A program made the translations under genes and the position numbers. Source: Chara braunii (lineage: Eukaryota > Streptophyta > Charophyceae > Charales > Characeae). From it: a stretch of DNA of 64,000 nt. The stretch spans positions 126,634 through 190,633 of the forward strand of contig BFEA01000226.1 in the NCBI GenBank assembly GCA_003427395.1, read 5' to 3'. Of the stretch, positions 20,745 through 31,973 are shown in pieces. Positions within the stretch are counted from its first letter, which is position 1, and the number at the start of each line of letters is the position of its first letter. Under the pieces are notes generated by a model. That model did no database searches. It was not told where the DNA came from and worked only from the letters and a program-made list of their open reading frames with translations.

Positions 20745-20745
20745 T
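20666..20745. repeat. (TG)n microsatellite
   Basis: About 80 bp of near-pure TG repeat. The His/Thr and Cys/Val open frames across it are artefacts. Confidence 0.95.
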
Positions 20746-21413
20746 TTGTCATATTCGCTACACACGATTCCACATAGAAAAGGATGACTGTGCCAGACTG
20801 TTCGTTGAAATTTCACGAACTCGTCAGGAGGTTGAACCCCGACAGTGTGCCCGGGATGCATCTGGCTGACGAGTAAGGACTCGTCACATCGCCCAGAGTT
20901 AGCTATACTGCCGAGAAAAGTGGTAGACTTTACTCACAGCAATCCTGCAGTCCTAGCAGACTGTTGGTCCAAACCCCTGACAAGAATGGCAGTGTGTGGG
21001 TGAAATTATGTGTGCAGACAAGGTGCGGACAAGGAATGAAAACTTGTAGCGGACCACGAGAGCAGCATCTATGCTTCAAATGCAGTTTGCCGATGGAGCA
21101 GAGCACACACAATAAGATGAAGCAGAGCACACACACATCACAAACGAATACAGAAGATTGGGAGGAACCTAAGCGGATGAAGTAGAGCACACTCAATAAC
21201 CCATGACAAACAAATACAGAAGATGGGGAGAAGGCCACGAACAATTAGGCAGAGGGCAGGGAAGTGACAAGGCATTGGACAATAAGTGGCAACAAGGCAC
21301 ATAGGCTGGAGGGCATGGGAGAGATGGGTTCGTGGGCAAACAGCACAAGGCAGTGAGGCAACAAACAAAACAAAACACTACAACAACCGAGAAAGGAGCG
21401 GAAGAGCCAAAAA

Positions 21414-22165
21414 AAGCCCTGATGATGACAATTTGCTTCGTCGGACTTGCTTAGACTGCTGAGGAGGCTGAACCCTTGACGATCTCCAGCGTCCCAACAT
21501 TGCTTTGAGTCATCTACCTTTTGATCCATGTTCAAAGCGGATAGCCTGCAGCAAAAGCACCAAAGCAACAACATAGCGAGGCACGAGGCAAAGCAGCCAA
21601 ACTAGGTACGCCGCACTAGAAGACAGGGCAAGGCATGCAGATATGGGCAGCTACACAAAAGCACAGCAAGCCCTGATGATGATGATTTGCTTCGTCGGAC
21701 TTGCTTAGACTGCTGAGGAGGCTGAACCCTTGACGATCTCCAGTGCCCCCACATTGCTTCGAGTCATGTACCTTTTGATCCATGTTCAAAGCGGATAACC
21801 TGCCGCAAAATCAGCAAAGCAACAACATAGTGAGGCATGAGGCAAAGCAGCCGCACGAGAAGACAGGGCAAGGCATGCAGATATGGGCAGGTACACGAAA
21901 GCACAGCAAAGCGCAAGGCAGCGTTAACAAAGCAGCCAAACTAGGTACGCCGCACGAGAAGACAGGGCAAGGCATGCAGATATGGGCAGCTACACAAAAG
22001 CACAGCAAAGCGCAAGGCAGCGTTAACAACTGTCTCTTATACACATCTAGATGTGTATAAGAGACANGCGCAAGGCAGCGTTAACAAAGCAGCCAAACTA
22101 GGTACGCCTCACGAGAAGACAGGGCAAGGCATGCAGATATGGGCAGCTACGCAAAAGCACAGCTA
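21414..22165. repeat. Complex tandem array (254-bp and ~100-bp units)
   Basis: AGCCCTGATGATGA..GATTTGCTTCGTCGGACTTGCT (shown in parts) starts copies at 21,414 and 21,668, period 254 bp. A smaller unit AGAAGACAGGGCAAGGCATG followed by CAGATATGGGCAG.TACAC repeats near 21,618, 21,856, 21,957 and 22,115. Linkers read GCGCAAGGCAGCGTTAACAA. The array is interrupted by an adapter at 22,030-22,067. Confidence 0.85.
22030..22067. other. Tn5/Nextera mosaic-end adapter junction (assembly artefact)
   Basis: CTGTCTCTTATACACATCT is followed directly by AGATGTGTATAAGAGACA and an N. This is the 19-bp Tn5 mosaic end joined to its reverse complement, i.e. the circularisation junction of a mate-pair library. 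The same GCGCAAGGCAGCGTTAAC flanks it on both sides, so the contig was joined inside a repeat. It is not genomic. Confidence 0.97.
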
Positions 22166-23158
22166 AGCGCAAGGCAGCGGTAACTGCATAACGCATAAGT
22201 GCACTGCACGGAAAGACAAGGCACGTGAATGGGCAGCAACTGCGCGGAAAGACAAGGCACGTGGATGGGAAGCAACTGCTAGCATGGCAAGGGCGCACCG
22301 ATAAGGCAGCCAAACTACATGGCAAACAAACCAGATGCAAGGAAATAGATGGGAACCAGAATGGGAAGTAAGGCAGTGGAGGAGTGCGGACAAGGCGGTC
22401 CACACATCCAACACAGGCTAAAGTAGTCCATCACCTACTCACGCCACGCGTTGAACCCTGCAGACTCTTGGTTCCCACCACCTGCTGGGCAGGAAGCCAT
22501 TCCAAAAAACGCATGTCATCACCCTTGGAACACATAGTGCCCCCCCCCTAATATTATTGCAGGCACTCCAAATGAGAAAGCACCGACTGTTTGGCACGAC
22601 GTAGAGGTCCTAGCTCAGACACAGAGAAAGTAGGAAAGAACGGGAAGATCTCTTTTTTATCCTTTTTTTTTTTTCTTAAACGAATAAAAAATGGAAGCGA
22701 GAGACCAACAAGAAGTTGTTATGCTGGATGTGCACTGTAGCATGTTTGTTATGCTCTCGTTTGATGGTGTGCTTGCTGATTCTTCTACAAATTTGAAAGC
22801 TACATTTGTTTATTCGCAACATGCTGTGAGACAATCGCAAGAACCACTTTCTGTTCTCGTACTCGTCCCATATTTATGAGCACATCATCGCAGTTCATAG
22901 AGATGGGAGGAGGTGCTGAAAATTTCAGGTTCTCAGGGCATACTCACATAGCATTTTCCTATATGTATATGACTACAGTTACGTCCAGGCCTGGATGAAT
23001 CTGTCTGCAATCACGTCCAGGGCTTAGCAGAAAAGGTCCGTAGAGTGCGAGTATGCGCTCAGCGAGATTATTCAGATCCATACAAATATGCAGCAGGCAT
23101 GGTTGGGTGACCTTGGGTCATTGTGAAAGTAGCTGCATCAACATCTTGGTTTTCTTTT
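22166..23158. other. Unassigned intergenic DNA
   Basis: A GGAAAGACAAGGCACGTG duplication lies near 22,208-22,265. No gene is recognised. Confidence 0.4.
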
Positions 23159-23159
23159 G

Positions 23160-23229
<70 letters not shown>
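23159..23229. repeat. (CT)n microsatellite
   Basis: About 70 bp of pure CT repeat followed by a T run. Arg/Glu and Ser/Leu frames across it are artefacts. Confidence 0.97.
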
Positions 23230-23233
<4 letters not shown>

Positions 23234-23653
23234 AAGAACAGAAACTCCTGGTTCTGGCTCTTACCTTTCTGGGGAGCGACAGTCTGGTTCCTTTCCCCCA
23301 GGCAAGTCAATACTAGATCCATAAGAAACTCATGCACGCTCCTCACCATTATGGCTGGGAGGCCCGAGTAGACGGCATTGATTACTTCGGAAGGAAGGAC
23401 GTACCATCCCTCACCCCTGCTTAAGTTAGCCTGATTTTTTACTCCTTTCACCATCCCTGTGATCCCAGTTAGCACGTTAAAGTCAGATAATTGTGTTATA
23501 ACGAGAGTCGTCCGGGACACCTATGGTACAATCCTTAATTATATGTCTCCCTGACTCTCCCACCGTTCCTACGTAATGGTGTCGGTAAAGGAGTTGCTGA
23601 ATCTTCTGTCTCTTCATGTTGAGCTCTGTGCTGGGTCCCTGCTATTCTCCAGA

Positions 23654-23850
23654 CTAATCGCAGTGTATTACCTTTGAATGTTTCCTAGCTTTCCTTCTCC
23701 CAGCTGTTCTTTTTTTTCCTTTAAAAAAAAATAATAATAAAAAATAATTGGTGTTAATTGCAGTGTATTACCTTGAATGTTTCCTAGCTTTCCTTCTCCC
23801 AGCTGTTCTTTTTTTTTTCTTTTAAAAAAAAAAGAAGAAAATAATTGGTG
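23654..23850. repeat. ~103-bp tandem duplication ending in poly-A
   Basis: GCAGTGTATTACCTTTGAAT..CCCAGCTGTTC, T-run, A-run, AATAATTGGTGTTA occurs twice (about 23,654-23,756 and 23,757-23,850). Confidence 0.85.
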
Positions 23851-24099
23851 TGTTATGCTAGAGCGGACTGAAAGTGCCTACGAATCTCCTGAAATCTCTG
23901 ACACCCTAAGCCCTGTTTGCCTAGTTTATGCCTAAACCGTAAACCCAAAACCCTCAGCTGTAATGCTGTCATGATTTTTAAGTACTACCTTAACGAATCT
24001 GACTCCCTATTCTTGGTCACGTTGCTCTGTATTCTCAAACCAGTGAAAGACGAGTGTGGATGCATCAATTGTTGCTATCTTACCCTTTACCAACGGAAC

Positions 24100-24742
24100 C
24101 CGTTGAAACGTTTTAAATGTCTCCCGGGCTTTCTCCGGGTTTTGTTGGGCTTGCCTTCTTGGTCTTCGCCATTGGGGCGTGATATCCGTCTCCAGCAGGT
24201 TGTGTAGAACTTTCTTGGCCTCCAGTCTGTGCATTTGCCCCCTTCCTATCGTCATTTGACATCTTCTTTTCCATATGGTGCATAATGTATATGGTTTCAA
24301 TAGTTGGAATCCTCTTTTTTGTCCCGATTGCCATTTCTTTGGGGAAGTTCCATACCGGTGAGGAGGATCCTCCTGTCTTCCGGAAAGGCCTCATCTGAAA
24401 TTTTTTGCCACAGTTTCCTGGCTACTTCCCACACGTATGCCACCTCTGGGCATTGTAGCAGGCAGTGAAGCAAGGTTTACGGCAATTTTGCTGATTTCAT
24501 TTGTGTTGCTGTGTGCAAATGGGGACCTGCGCTTTTGGATCCTCTTGTGTGTTGTGGTGCCCGCAGCTCTCAAATATCATTTCAGCGCGCCTCTTCATTT
24601 GTGAGCATCGATGTGCGCACCCGGAGGGTTGAGTTAGCATTGTTTGCATGCTCTCAAGATCGTTTGCGACTCTCAATGGGAGGAGTAGCAAGCAACAGAG
24701 GAAGCTGCAGTATCCAATTCTTTCATTGGCAAACGTGTCCAT
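24100..24742 (-). pseudogene. LINE 3' coding remnant with zf-RVT signature
   Basis: Translating the minus strand from 24,477 to 24,413 gives LLHCLLQCPEVAYVWEVARK followed by LWQKI. This is the His-Cys..Cys-Pro..W pattern of the reverse-transcriptase zinc-binding (zf-RVT) domain at the C-terminus of plant L1-type ORF2. Downstream frames (24,300-24,100) continue with charged sequence but are broken by stops and shifts. No RT core is visible nearby, so only the 3' end survives, consistent with 5' truncation. Confidence 0.6.
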
Positions 24743-27047
24743 TTTCGACTTGATTGTAGTTGGTGTTTTGGAGTTCCGCTACGACCGCCTGCCGTATATT
24801 TTTGACGCGAGTGGTGTTTGACATCCTATGACGATGGTCACGCCAAAACCTCATAGTGTACCTAGCCCTCACTTTAAGGCTGAGCTGGAAGCACTCTCTC
24901 TATACATTGAACGAGCCGTTTGTGCGCATAAGTTTTGGGAGAGTCTGAGAGCACAGGGTCGTCCACCAACACACGATCGATGACAGACGGTGAACTCAGT
25001 GAGGGCACTGTGCTTAACTCAGCCTTTTTGCATTCAGCCTTTGTTCTCGTACTGTGTCCATGGTACTCTGCTTCAGTCGGTCTTTCTATCATGCCTCTTC
25101 AACAAGGGTAGAGCGGTCATCCCCCCTCCAAGCCTGGTTTATTTGCATTCATGATCCATCATATCATCCCTCGAGGTCATCGCCCGCACAAATTCTGTTA
25201 GACGAAGGGGACCACAAGGAGGAAGACACCCGCACGTGGTTTTTGTAGCTGCATACGAGGAGGAAACTCTGCTATGACATGTGTGGGGAGCATGGTGGCA
25301 GGTACGACATCACAAAAGCGCGGTTGGCTATTCCATTTTTGCATGTAACATATTATTCCCCCTACACACCTGCAGCTCGAGGGGGAAAGAGCAAGGCATG
25401 CCCAGCCAAGGAGTGCATACGACGGCATGAGGGTAAGTAAAATGAGAGCTGGTCTTTGTTAGAGACCTGCCCCTTTTGGTGTGATAAGGGGGGGGGAAAC
25501 GCAAAACAACAACAGGGCTTGGGAGTGGTCTTGTCGAGGAGGGAGAAGAGGGTCATGGTTATCATTCCAGGATGGATTACCATGTCATTGAATCCGCAAT
25601 TCTATAAATGGTGACATGCTATTAACTTGGAGGGGAGGGAGAAGAGGTTGATGTGCAGCTTTTACGGTGCGTAGTTAGATTGATATTACCTCACCTTTTG
25701 CTAATTTCTAATTTTTGTTGCCAAGTATATTGGTTGTGTTCCAGTAGGCTATTAGGGTAGATCAACATTTTCCTCTGGACGTGGGAAAACGCGTGGGGTG
25801 CTGGAGTGCATGAGGGGGTGGGGTGGGCGGTCGAGAGCTTCTTCAGAACATTGAAAGACGTGCACATTTTTTGGGACATAGGCTTGAGAGTAGAATCAAC
25901 CTTGGTTCAGTGGGCCTGATATCGATTATGCTGGGCGGGCAACGGAGAGGAGGGGTGGTTGGTCCTTCGCCTCCCTGCAGGACATCATTTCAGTAGACTG
26001 AGGTGGTTGGCGAGGAGTAAGGAGGTTCCTTGTATGCGCAGCGGAGAGGTGGGTAGCTGGCTTCTCGGTGTTTTGGGTATGGTGCAAACAATTCTTGCCT
26101 TCGCGGCAGCGCTGGTTGATAGCTATTTAGGTTGATGCAAGTGAGAATGAACTTTGAGAGGACAGCGGTCGAGAAGGGAGTCGAACGCAGAGAGTGGTGA
26201 GTTGTCGGCACGGGCGGATGAACGTGTCGGAGAAATGGGTGAGAAATCTGCGGCGGGCCGCAATCAGGGCTAAGGGAAGGGAGACGGCAGCAATCTTATT
26301 GAGGGCAAGACAAAGTACAGGCGATCTTTCGAGACTGGTGATGAGAAAACTTTGCCTCTGTCAGTGAGTACGGACGGACCTGGCAAGACGTCACATTCGA
26401 GCAGGCAGGGCGTGCAGGTTACGTTGGCCAGAGAGGAGGACCTGGAGCAAGAAGCAGGCAGTGTTCGGGAGTGCAGGTTCGCAGTATTTGGGTGGGTGGG
26501 ATATGGCAGAAGTGCATTTGCACATTTATAGTCTTTGAAGACGGGTGCTGGTGATGATAGCAACAAGTGCTGTGGGTATATTTCCCAGAGCGATTGGTAG
26601 GAGAGAATATTTCTTGACTCGACACACATAAAGGAGGTGGTTCATACAGCAGAAAAATTGTGAACGTACTGGGCACAAGGACGGTGCTGCATGTGGGAGA
26701 AGTTTTTCCGGACGTTGCTCTCAAGGGGGGAGCTTCACACAGTGGAGGAAATTTTCTGAGATTCACAAGCAAAGGTTCGTGGTGGAAAGATGGTAAAAGA
26801 CCCATAATTTCTGGATTTCACATACAGGAGCTGTTGTTATGCAACGTTAAGAGACCAAGGAAGCTGCACTCGCATACATAAGAACGCTTGTGGAACAGGC
26901 AGCTAGCAGACTGACAGGCTTAAGGTGTGTGCAGGTAGAAAGGGGGAGGAAGAGGTGTACGCTGCGAGTACTTGAGCAGAACACGACCGTTCTATCGGAC
27001 AGACCTGTGATACTTGGAGCTCGAAAAAAAAAGTGTTTGTGAGAGTT
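24743..27047. other. Intergenic DNA upstream of the zinc-finger gene
   Basis: I recognise no gene, RNA or repeat here. The proximal ~350 bp presumably holds the promoter and 5' UTR of the 27,048 gene, with an in-frame TGA at 26,973. I see no convincing TATA box at a useful distance, and an upstream non-coding exon cannot be excluded. Confidence 0.35.
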
Positions 27048-30000
27048 ATGGACGGGAGAGTTGTGACAAGAACTTTGGCTGTTGCTAATCGGGCGAATCC
27101 ATCTGCAGGACAGGTGTTCGAGGGAGCTAACCATGTTTTTTCAGGAGAAGGCAAGAAGAGCTTCGAACCATGCAATTGGCCAACACAGCCTCATTTAACA
27201 GGAGCGGTCGAGAGTGCGCTCGCAGCAGCGGCAAAGCAATGTTTTCCGTCAATGTCAACAGTTGACCTGGGTGTTGGAGAACTCGGCAGTCTTCCAACGA
27301 CGCACAAAAATCCTGCAAGCATCCATGTTTCCACAAATGCACCCGGATGTCAGTCAGAAGATGTTGCTGGAATGGATGTGGAAGAGGGGAGCGATCATGC
27401 CATTGAAAGAAATGGGGAGGGCAAGGGAGAAAAGACCAGCTTGCAGTCTTCGTCAATCGCGACTTCAGGTCTCCTGGGGGTAACTGCATGTAGGAGTGAA
27501 GCGGGTCTTTCTGCCAGTGCAATGCAAGCGGCTGTGAACGAGGTGGCTGGTGATGTTGTTAAGGGCGGCGAAGGTGCTTCTTGTGGCGCAAATGGGTGTA
27601 CGGGGCCAGCGTCCTGCTTCCACAAGGAGGATACTTGTAGTAGTCTCATGATCTGCAGCCATGCTCAACCTGGGAGTGCTTCCAGCACTATATGCACCCT
27701 GAGCTCATGCCCTCCTCCAATGTGCATGTACTGTTGCAAGATGCTTAAAGGCGGAGCTGATCGCACTCGGCAGAATGTCACAGCCGTTGTACAGAACCTT
27801 GATAGGTGTCCCCAGTGGCCAAATGCCCAGAAAGGTGTTGGGCACCAGCAGAGGTGGGTGCCATCTGGGCTTGCATCAAGCACAAGCAGCTGTGGGCAGC
27901 AGGGGAGCAGCCAGGTATCCGAGGTCCACGAGCCGTTGGGCGACTTGCTGCATGGTTGTGTGGAAAACGAGTACCTGTCTTCAAATGCATCAGATGATGA
28001 TGGCTTTTCGGACGACTTTTTCAACAATAGCAACATGATGGGACCGGACGCTAATGTTAATGTTACGTCGGATTGCAGCGATGACGATCAATGTGGCATG
28101 CTTAGAGTTCCATCTAGTCAATCGGGATTGACTCTGAGCAATGTGTCTGAAATGGAGACGATGTCAATGATGAAGGGGAGCAAGAGTTGCATTCTGCCGA
28201 TGACGAATAACAATACCATCGAAGGTGAACTGGGTGAGAGCATGGACTTCCCGAGCGATGATGGTTTTCAAGTTGGCAGCACCGACCATTGGCTGAGTGA
28301 GCACGGTGATAGAGATTATGGCAGCAGAGGAAATGTGTACGACGATTCTCAGAAGAGAAGTAGAGACGATTCGGTCGTTATTACCAAGCTCAAAGGGATT
28401 GGGGATCCTCCGTCTTCCTCTCCGCTGCCAAAGCTGAAGAGGCAATGCGTAGAGGGACGTGTCCATCCTGATTCGAGGGGTGGAAATGCGTCAAGCAATG
28501 GTGTTCCCGGAGTCAGTGGGGGGGGGATCAAATCTACGTGCACATGGAAGGTTAGCGCGAATTCCGCTCGTGCAACACAGCCATCAGATGACAACGCGCG
28601 TAGCTGTCAGCAAGGCGACATGGAAAGTGGGAGCCCCTTGGGAGGTGATTGCATTCAAGCACCGTGTCCTCGCATGGGTTTTGAGAAGCAAAATGTGTGT
28701 TCGCGTGCGGAGAGCAGCATCCAGGTCTGTCTGCAACATCAGCAGGATTGCGAGATGGTGCCCCTTTGTGGGACGCCATTAGATCAGTACGGCTTGCACG
28801 CTGGGGGTCAGCAGCCAGTTGGTTGCACATTGCCATTGCCAGGAGAACACGGGAATCGTCTGCCGTATACTGTGGAAGAGCTGGCAAGTACCCTTGCCCC
28901 TGCCGGCACATCGGCAGATGTAGCACCAGGGATTGCAGACGTGAAGGGCGTTGCGATTTCAACCAATAGCACTATATCTTCGACGATTCCAGGTGACAAA
29001 AGCTGTGACGACTTCACCAAGAGCAAGGTAGATAGCTCATGGAGACGGACAGGCTCTGTGGCATGCTCTAGCAGTACGCATAACATGTTTGGCGGCTCCA
29101 TATGCGAGGGAGCTGCTCCAGCAGTCACAGTTTCAACGTCAATGCCGATGCTCACTGCAACAATGAGTTTGCCTGCTGCGACCAAGGGTGTTTCGACATC
29201 CATGCCGATGCTTACTGCAAAGTTGATGCCGGCGATTTCTGCGACCGTAACTTCCTCTTCTGTAGGTGCGAGTGCAACAAGCCTGGGTATTCCTGGCACA
29301 GGTATTGCAGTTAACGGTTTGACTTTCGATACAAATCCCCAACCCGCTGTTTCCCCGTTGATGACAATGGACCTGCCGCAGTGCTTGAAAGATGAATGCA
29401 ACGCAGCTGAGAGATGCTGTGCGACAACTTTGCCAGTAGGCAGCAGTCCAAAGAGTCTGTTCGCTGAGGGAGGAATTGTGTGTGCAGAATTGGAATTGTC
29501 CCAACAGACGCCAGGTGAGCTTGGCAGACGACCGTCTAGGATGTCCGAGAAGGGTGGCAAAGTTTGCAGGGTGGAGGGTTGCGGTAAAGGTGCCAGAGGA
29601 AGCTCGGGTCTGTGCATTGCGCACGGCGGTGGAAGACGGTGTGAATATCCAGGTTGTAACAAGGGAGCCGAGGGTCGTACGTCCTTTTGCAAGGCCCACG
29701 GCGGAGGCCGCAGGTGTCAGAAAGAGGGCTGCAAGAAGAGTGCCGAAGGTAAGACCCCCTTCTGCATTGCCCATGGTGGCGGTAGGCGCTGTGGGTACGA
29801 GGGTTGTGAGCGCAGCGCTCGAGGGAGCTCTGGCTTCTGCATCCGACACGGCGGTGGGAAGCGCTGTTCGATGGAGGGTTGCAATCGCAGTGCCGAAGGC
29901 CACTCAGGACTCTGCATCTCTCATGGTGGCGGCCGTCGCTGCCAATTTCCCAACTGCACCAAAGGCGCTCAGGGAAGCACTAAATATTGTAAGGCTCACG

Positions 30001-31973
30001 GAGGTGGCAAACGTTGTACTGCTCCTGGGTGTAACAAAGGAGCGGAGGGGAAAACTCCATTCTGCAAGGCGCACGGCGGCGGTAAGCGGTGCCAATACGG
30101 TGGCAAGGGCGAATGCAAAAGAAGCGTACACGGTGGTACAGACTTCTGCGTTGCACACGGTGGAGGAAAGCGATGTGCCTTCGCAGGGTGTACAAAGAGT
30201 GCGCGTGGGAAGACCGCTTACTGTGTCCGGCATGGCGGTGGAAAACGGTGCCAGTTCCCGGGCTGCGGAAAGAGTGCTCAAGGCAGCACAGACTTCTGCA
30301 AGGCTCATGGCGGTGGAAAGCGTTGCATATGGGGAAGCATTACAGGCGGTGAAAAATGTGACCGATTCGCAAGAGGAAGGACAGGACTTTGCAGTGCCCA
30401 TGCCGCCATGCAGAGAGAGGACCACCTACCGTTACCCCAAACGGCTTTGAACTGTATGGGCGTGGTCATGCCCGGTGGTGCTGTGCCGCCGCCTGTTGGC
30501 GTAAGCGGAGGTGGTGTAGGTCCCGGCCCTTTCCCAAATGTGCTTCCTTCTAATACCTCGCAACTGAATGCGGCGGGTGAAAATCAGTCTCATGCGGGGT
30601 TGTCGTCCTCTGATCAGATATCAAATGCAGCATCTACGTATGGGATGGCTCCTCTGACGTCATGTAATGGAATTGTCAAGTCTGCACAGCCGGCAAGCAT
30701 GGTTGAGACTGATATCCCTGCCATAGGATCTGCCCGATTAAGGGTCAATCCGGGGCATGTAGATAATGGGCTTGGGAGAGGTGGCATTGTGGAGCGCGTG
30801 GGTACCATCAACGGGATCACGGCAGGTCCACGACTGTCGTTGTGTATGCCTCTCAGTGGTATCAGACCGAGCAACATGATGGTTGATGTGGCTGCCTCAA
30901 CTGCCATCACCGTTGATGCGAATGCTTCAGCAGTTGGGATAAACTCCAATCCCTCGTCGCTGAAATTGCCTGACAATGCTATTGGTGGTAATCTTCCGTC
31001 CGGCACACCCAATGCAGTTAGCAGTTGCTTTTCGCCACCACTGGTTTGCGTCTCTGAGGGCTTTGGGTTGCAAGGGGTGCAACGGCTTCCCGTTCAGAAG
31101 GTAGGGGGCTCTGGATGCGAGTTTGCTCCCACTCTCTCCGCGACTGGATTGACTACTGTCGACATCTCCTCCAACGTACCTGTGTTGGCTCAGGGTGCAT
31201 CTAGAAGGATGAACCCTGTTGATGTGGGCGATTCACCGGCAAACATGAGCATGAGGAGCCTAAGCTCTGCAAACAACAGACGGTCTTGTCAGTTGGACAG
31301 GCAACTGCAGTTTACAGGCTCTGACAAGTTCCCAGATGATATGGATGTCTCTCAAGCTTCGGATAGAATGACATACATGCCAGCAACTAGAGCGAAGAAT
31401 GCGATGCCTCAGGCTCTGATGATTGATTCGGGGTCGGCGGGAGGAAGCTGCGCTCGACCGTTAACGAAGTCAAGCAGCACACTGGAGTCTCTTCAGCAGG
31501 GAGCAGCTGGGAATGGGTCATTAATGAGAATGCTCAATGGAGAAGGAGGGACAGTGCAAGGAAACCATCTTCGGGGCATTTCGGCTGTGAACGTTGACAT
31601 GGAAGCTGGCGTGGGCATCAGCAGCAGCATGCCCATGCCAGCTTCAATGTCATCGGGACGGACCATACATGAAACCAACATGCTCGTACCAAAGGCTGCG
31701 CAGGCACCGCTTGGTATGGCAGGTGTGACTTCCTCGATGATGATGGGCATGACTGGGCTCGATGCAGTGGCCATGACAGTTTGTGCAACATCTTTCGGGC
31801 TGGAAGCTCAAACCTCCTTTGCGGCAAATGGGACCTGTGCAAAGGTAGGGGATATGGGGATGAGGCAATTGATCACTCCCCTTGGAATTGGAACAAGCCT
31901 GAGCATGCAGCAGGCGCGCCCCCATGTGACGAGCGTTGGGGGAAGTGCGCCGTCTGCAAGCTATTGTTTATAA
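27048..31973 (+). CDS. WRKY19-like protein with eleven CCCH zinc-finger repeats
   Basis: Single uninterrupted frame of 1,641 codons ending at TAA 31,971-31,973. I start at ATG 27,048 (G at -3, G at +4); an in-frame TGA at 26,973 precedes it and no earlier ATG intervenes. Residues ~840-1,118 hold eleven tandem units of C-x4-C-x10-C-x2-H followed by GGG(R/K)RC; unit 8 is widened to C-x7-C and the last unit to C-x10-C and lacks GGG. Such arrays are known from plant proteins annotated 'WRKY19-like' and are thought to bind zinc; their role is poorly known. No WRKYGQK domain is present. The N-terminal half is Ser/Cys-rich with an acidic DDDGFSDDFF patch (~residue 317) and a basic PLPKLKRQ (~460), a possible nuclear signal. 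An STSMPMLTA repeat lies near 695-725. The C-terminal 500 residues are Met/Ser/Gly-rich, low complexity. A nuclear regulatory role is inference. It is the only clear host gene here and is intronless as seen. Confidence 0.85.
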   Translation: MDGRVVTRTLAVANRANPSAGQVFEGANHVFSGEGKKSFEPCNWPTQPHLTGAVESALAAAAKQCFPSMSTVDLGVGELGSLPTTHKNPASIHVSTNAPGCQSEDVAGMDVEEGSDHAIERNGEGKGEKTSLQSSSIATSGLLGVTACRSEAGLSASAMQAAVNEVAGDVVKGGEGASCGANGCTGPASCFHKEDTCSSLMICSHAQPGSASSTICTLSSCPPPMCMYCCKMLKGGADRTRQNVTAVVQNLDRCPQWPNAQKGVGHQQRWVPSGLASSTSSCGQQGSSQVSEVHEPLGDLLHGCVENEYLSSNASDDDGFSDDFFNNSNMMGPDANVNVTSDCSDDDQCGMLRVPSSQSGLTLSNVSEMETMSMMKGSKSCILPMTNNNTIEGELGESMDFPSDDGFQVGSTDHWLSEHGDRDYGSRGNVYDDSQKRSRDDSVVITKLKGIGDPPSSSPLPKLKRQCVEGRVHPDSRGGNASSNGVPGVSGGGIKSTCTWKVSANSARATQPSDDNARSCQQGDMESGSPLGGDCIQAPCPRMGFEKQNVCSRAESSIQVCLQHQQDCEMVPLCGTPLDQYGLHAGGQQPVGCTLPLPGEHGNRLPYTVEELASTLAPAGTSADVAPGIADVKGVAISTNSTISSTIPGDKSCDDFTKSKVDSSWRRTGSVACSSSTHNMFGGSICEGAAPAVTVSTSMPMLTATMSLPAATKGVSTSMPMLTAKLMPAISATVTSSSVGASATSLGIPGTGIAVNGLTFDTNPQPAVSPLMTMDLPQCLKDECNAAERCCATTLPVGSSPKSLFAEGGIVCAELELSQQTPGELGRRPSRMSEKGGKVCRVEGCGKGARGSSGLCIAHGGGRRCEYPGCNKGAEGRTSFCKAHGGGRRCQKEGCKKSAEGKTPFCIAHGGGRRCGYEGCERSARGSSGFCIRHGGGKRCSMEGCNRSAEGHSGLCISHGGGRRCQFPNCTKGAQGSTKYCKAHGGGKRCTAPGCNKGAEGKTPFCKAHGGGKRCQYGGKGECKRSVHGGTDFCVAHGGGKRCAFAGCTKSARGKTAYCVRHGGGKRCQFPGCGKSAQGSTDFCKAHGGGKRCIWGSITGGEKCDRFARGRTGLCSAHAAMQREDHLPLPQTALNCMGVVMPGGAVPPPVGVSGGGVGPGPFPNVLPSNTSQLNAAGENQSHAGLSSSDQISNAASTYGMAPLTSCNGIVKSAQPASMVETDIPAIGSARLRVNPGHVDNGLGRGGIVERVGTINGITAGPRLSLCMPLSGIRPSNMMVDVAASTAITVDANASAVGINSNPSSLKLPDNAIGGNLPSGTPNAVSSCFSPPLVCVSEGFGLQGVQRLPVQKVGGSGCEFAPTLSATGLTTVDISSNVPVLAQGASRRMNPVDVGDSPANMSMRSLSSANNRRSCQLDRQLQFTGSDKFPDDMDVSQASDRMTYMPATRAKNAMPQALMIDSGSAGGSCARPLTKSSSTLESLQQGAAGNGSLMRMLNGEGGTVQGNHLRGISAVNVDMEAGVGISSSMPMPASMSSGRTIHETNMLVPKAAQAPLGMAGVTSSMMMGMTGLDAVAMTVCATSFGLEAQTSFAANGTCAKVGDMGMRQLITPLGIGTSLSMQQARPHVTSVGGSAPSASYCL

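Noticed and set aside
27033-27047. GTG at 27,033 as the start of the zinc-finger protein
   Set aside because: This is a eukaryotic gene; the first ATG after the in-frame TGA at 26,973 is 27,048.
29139-30450. Several 130-324-codon frames in other frames and strands over the zinc-finger array
   Set aside because: The 75-bp tandem repeat of the zinc fingers keeps shadow frames open; the Cys/His pattern exists only in the main frame.
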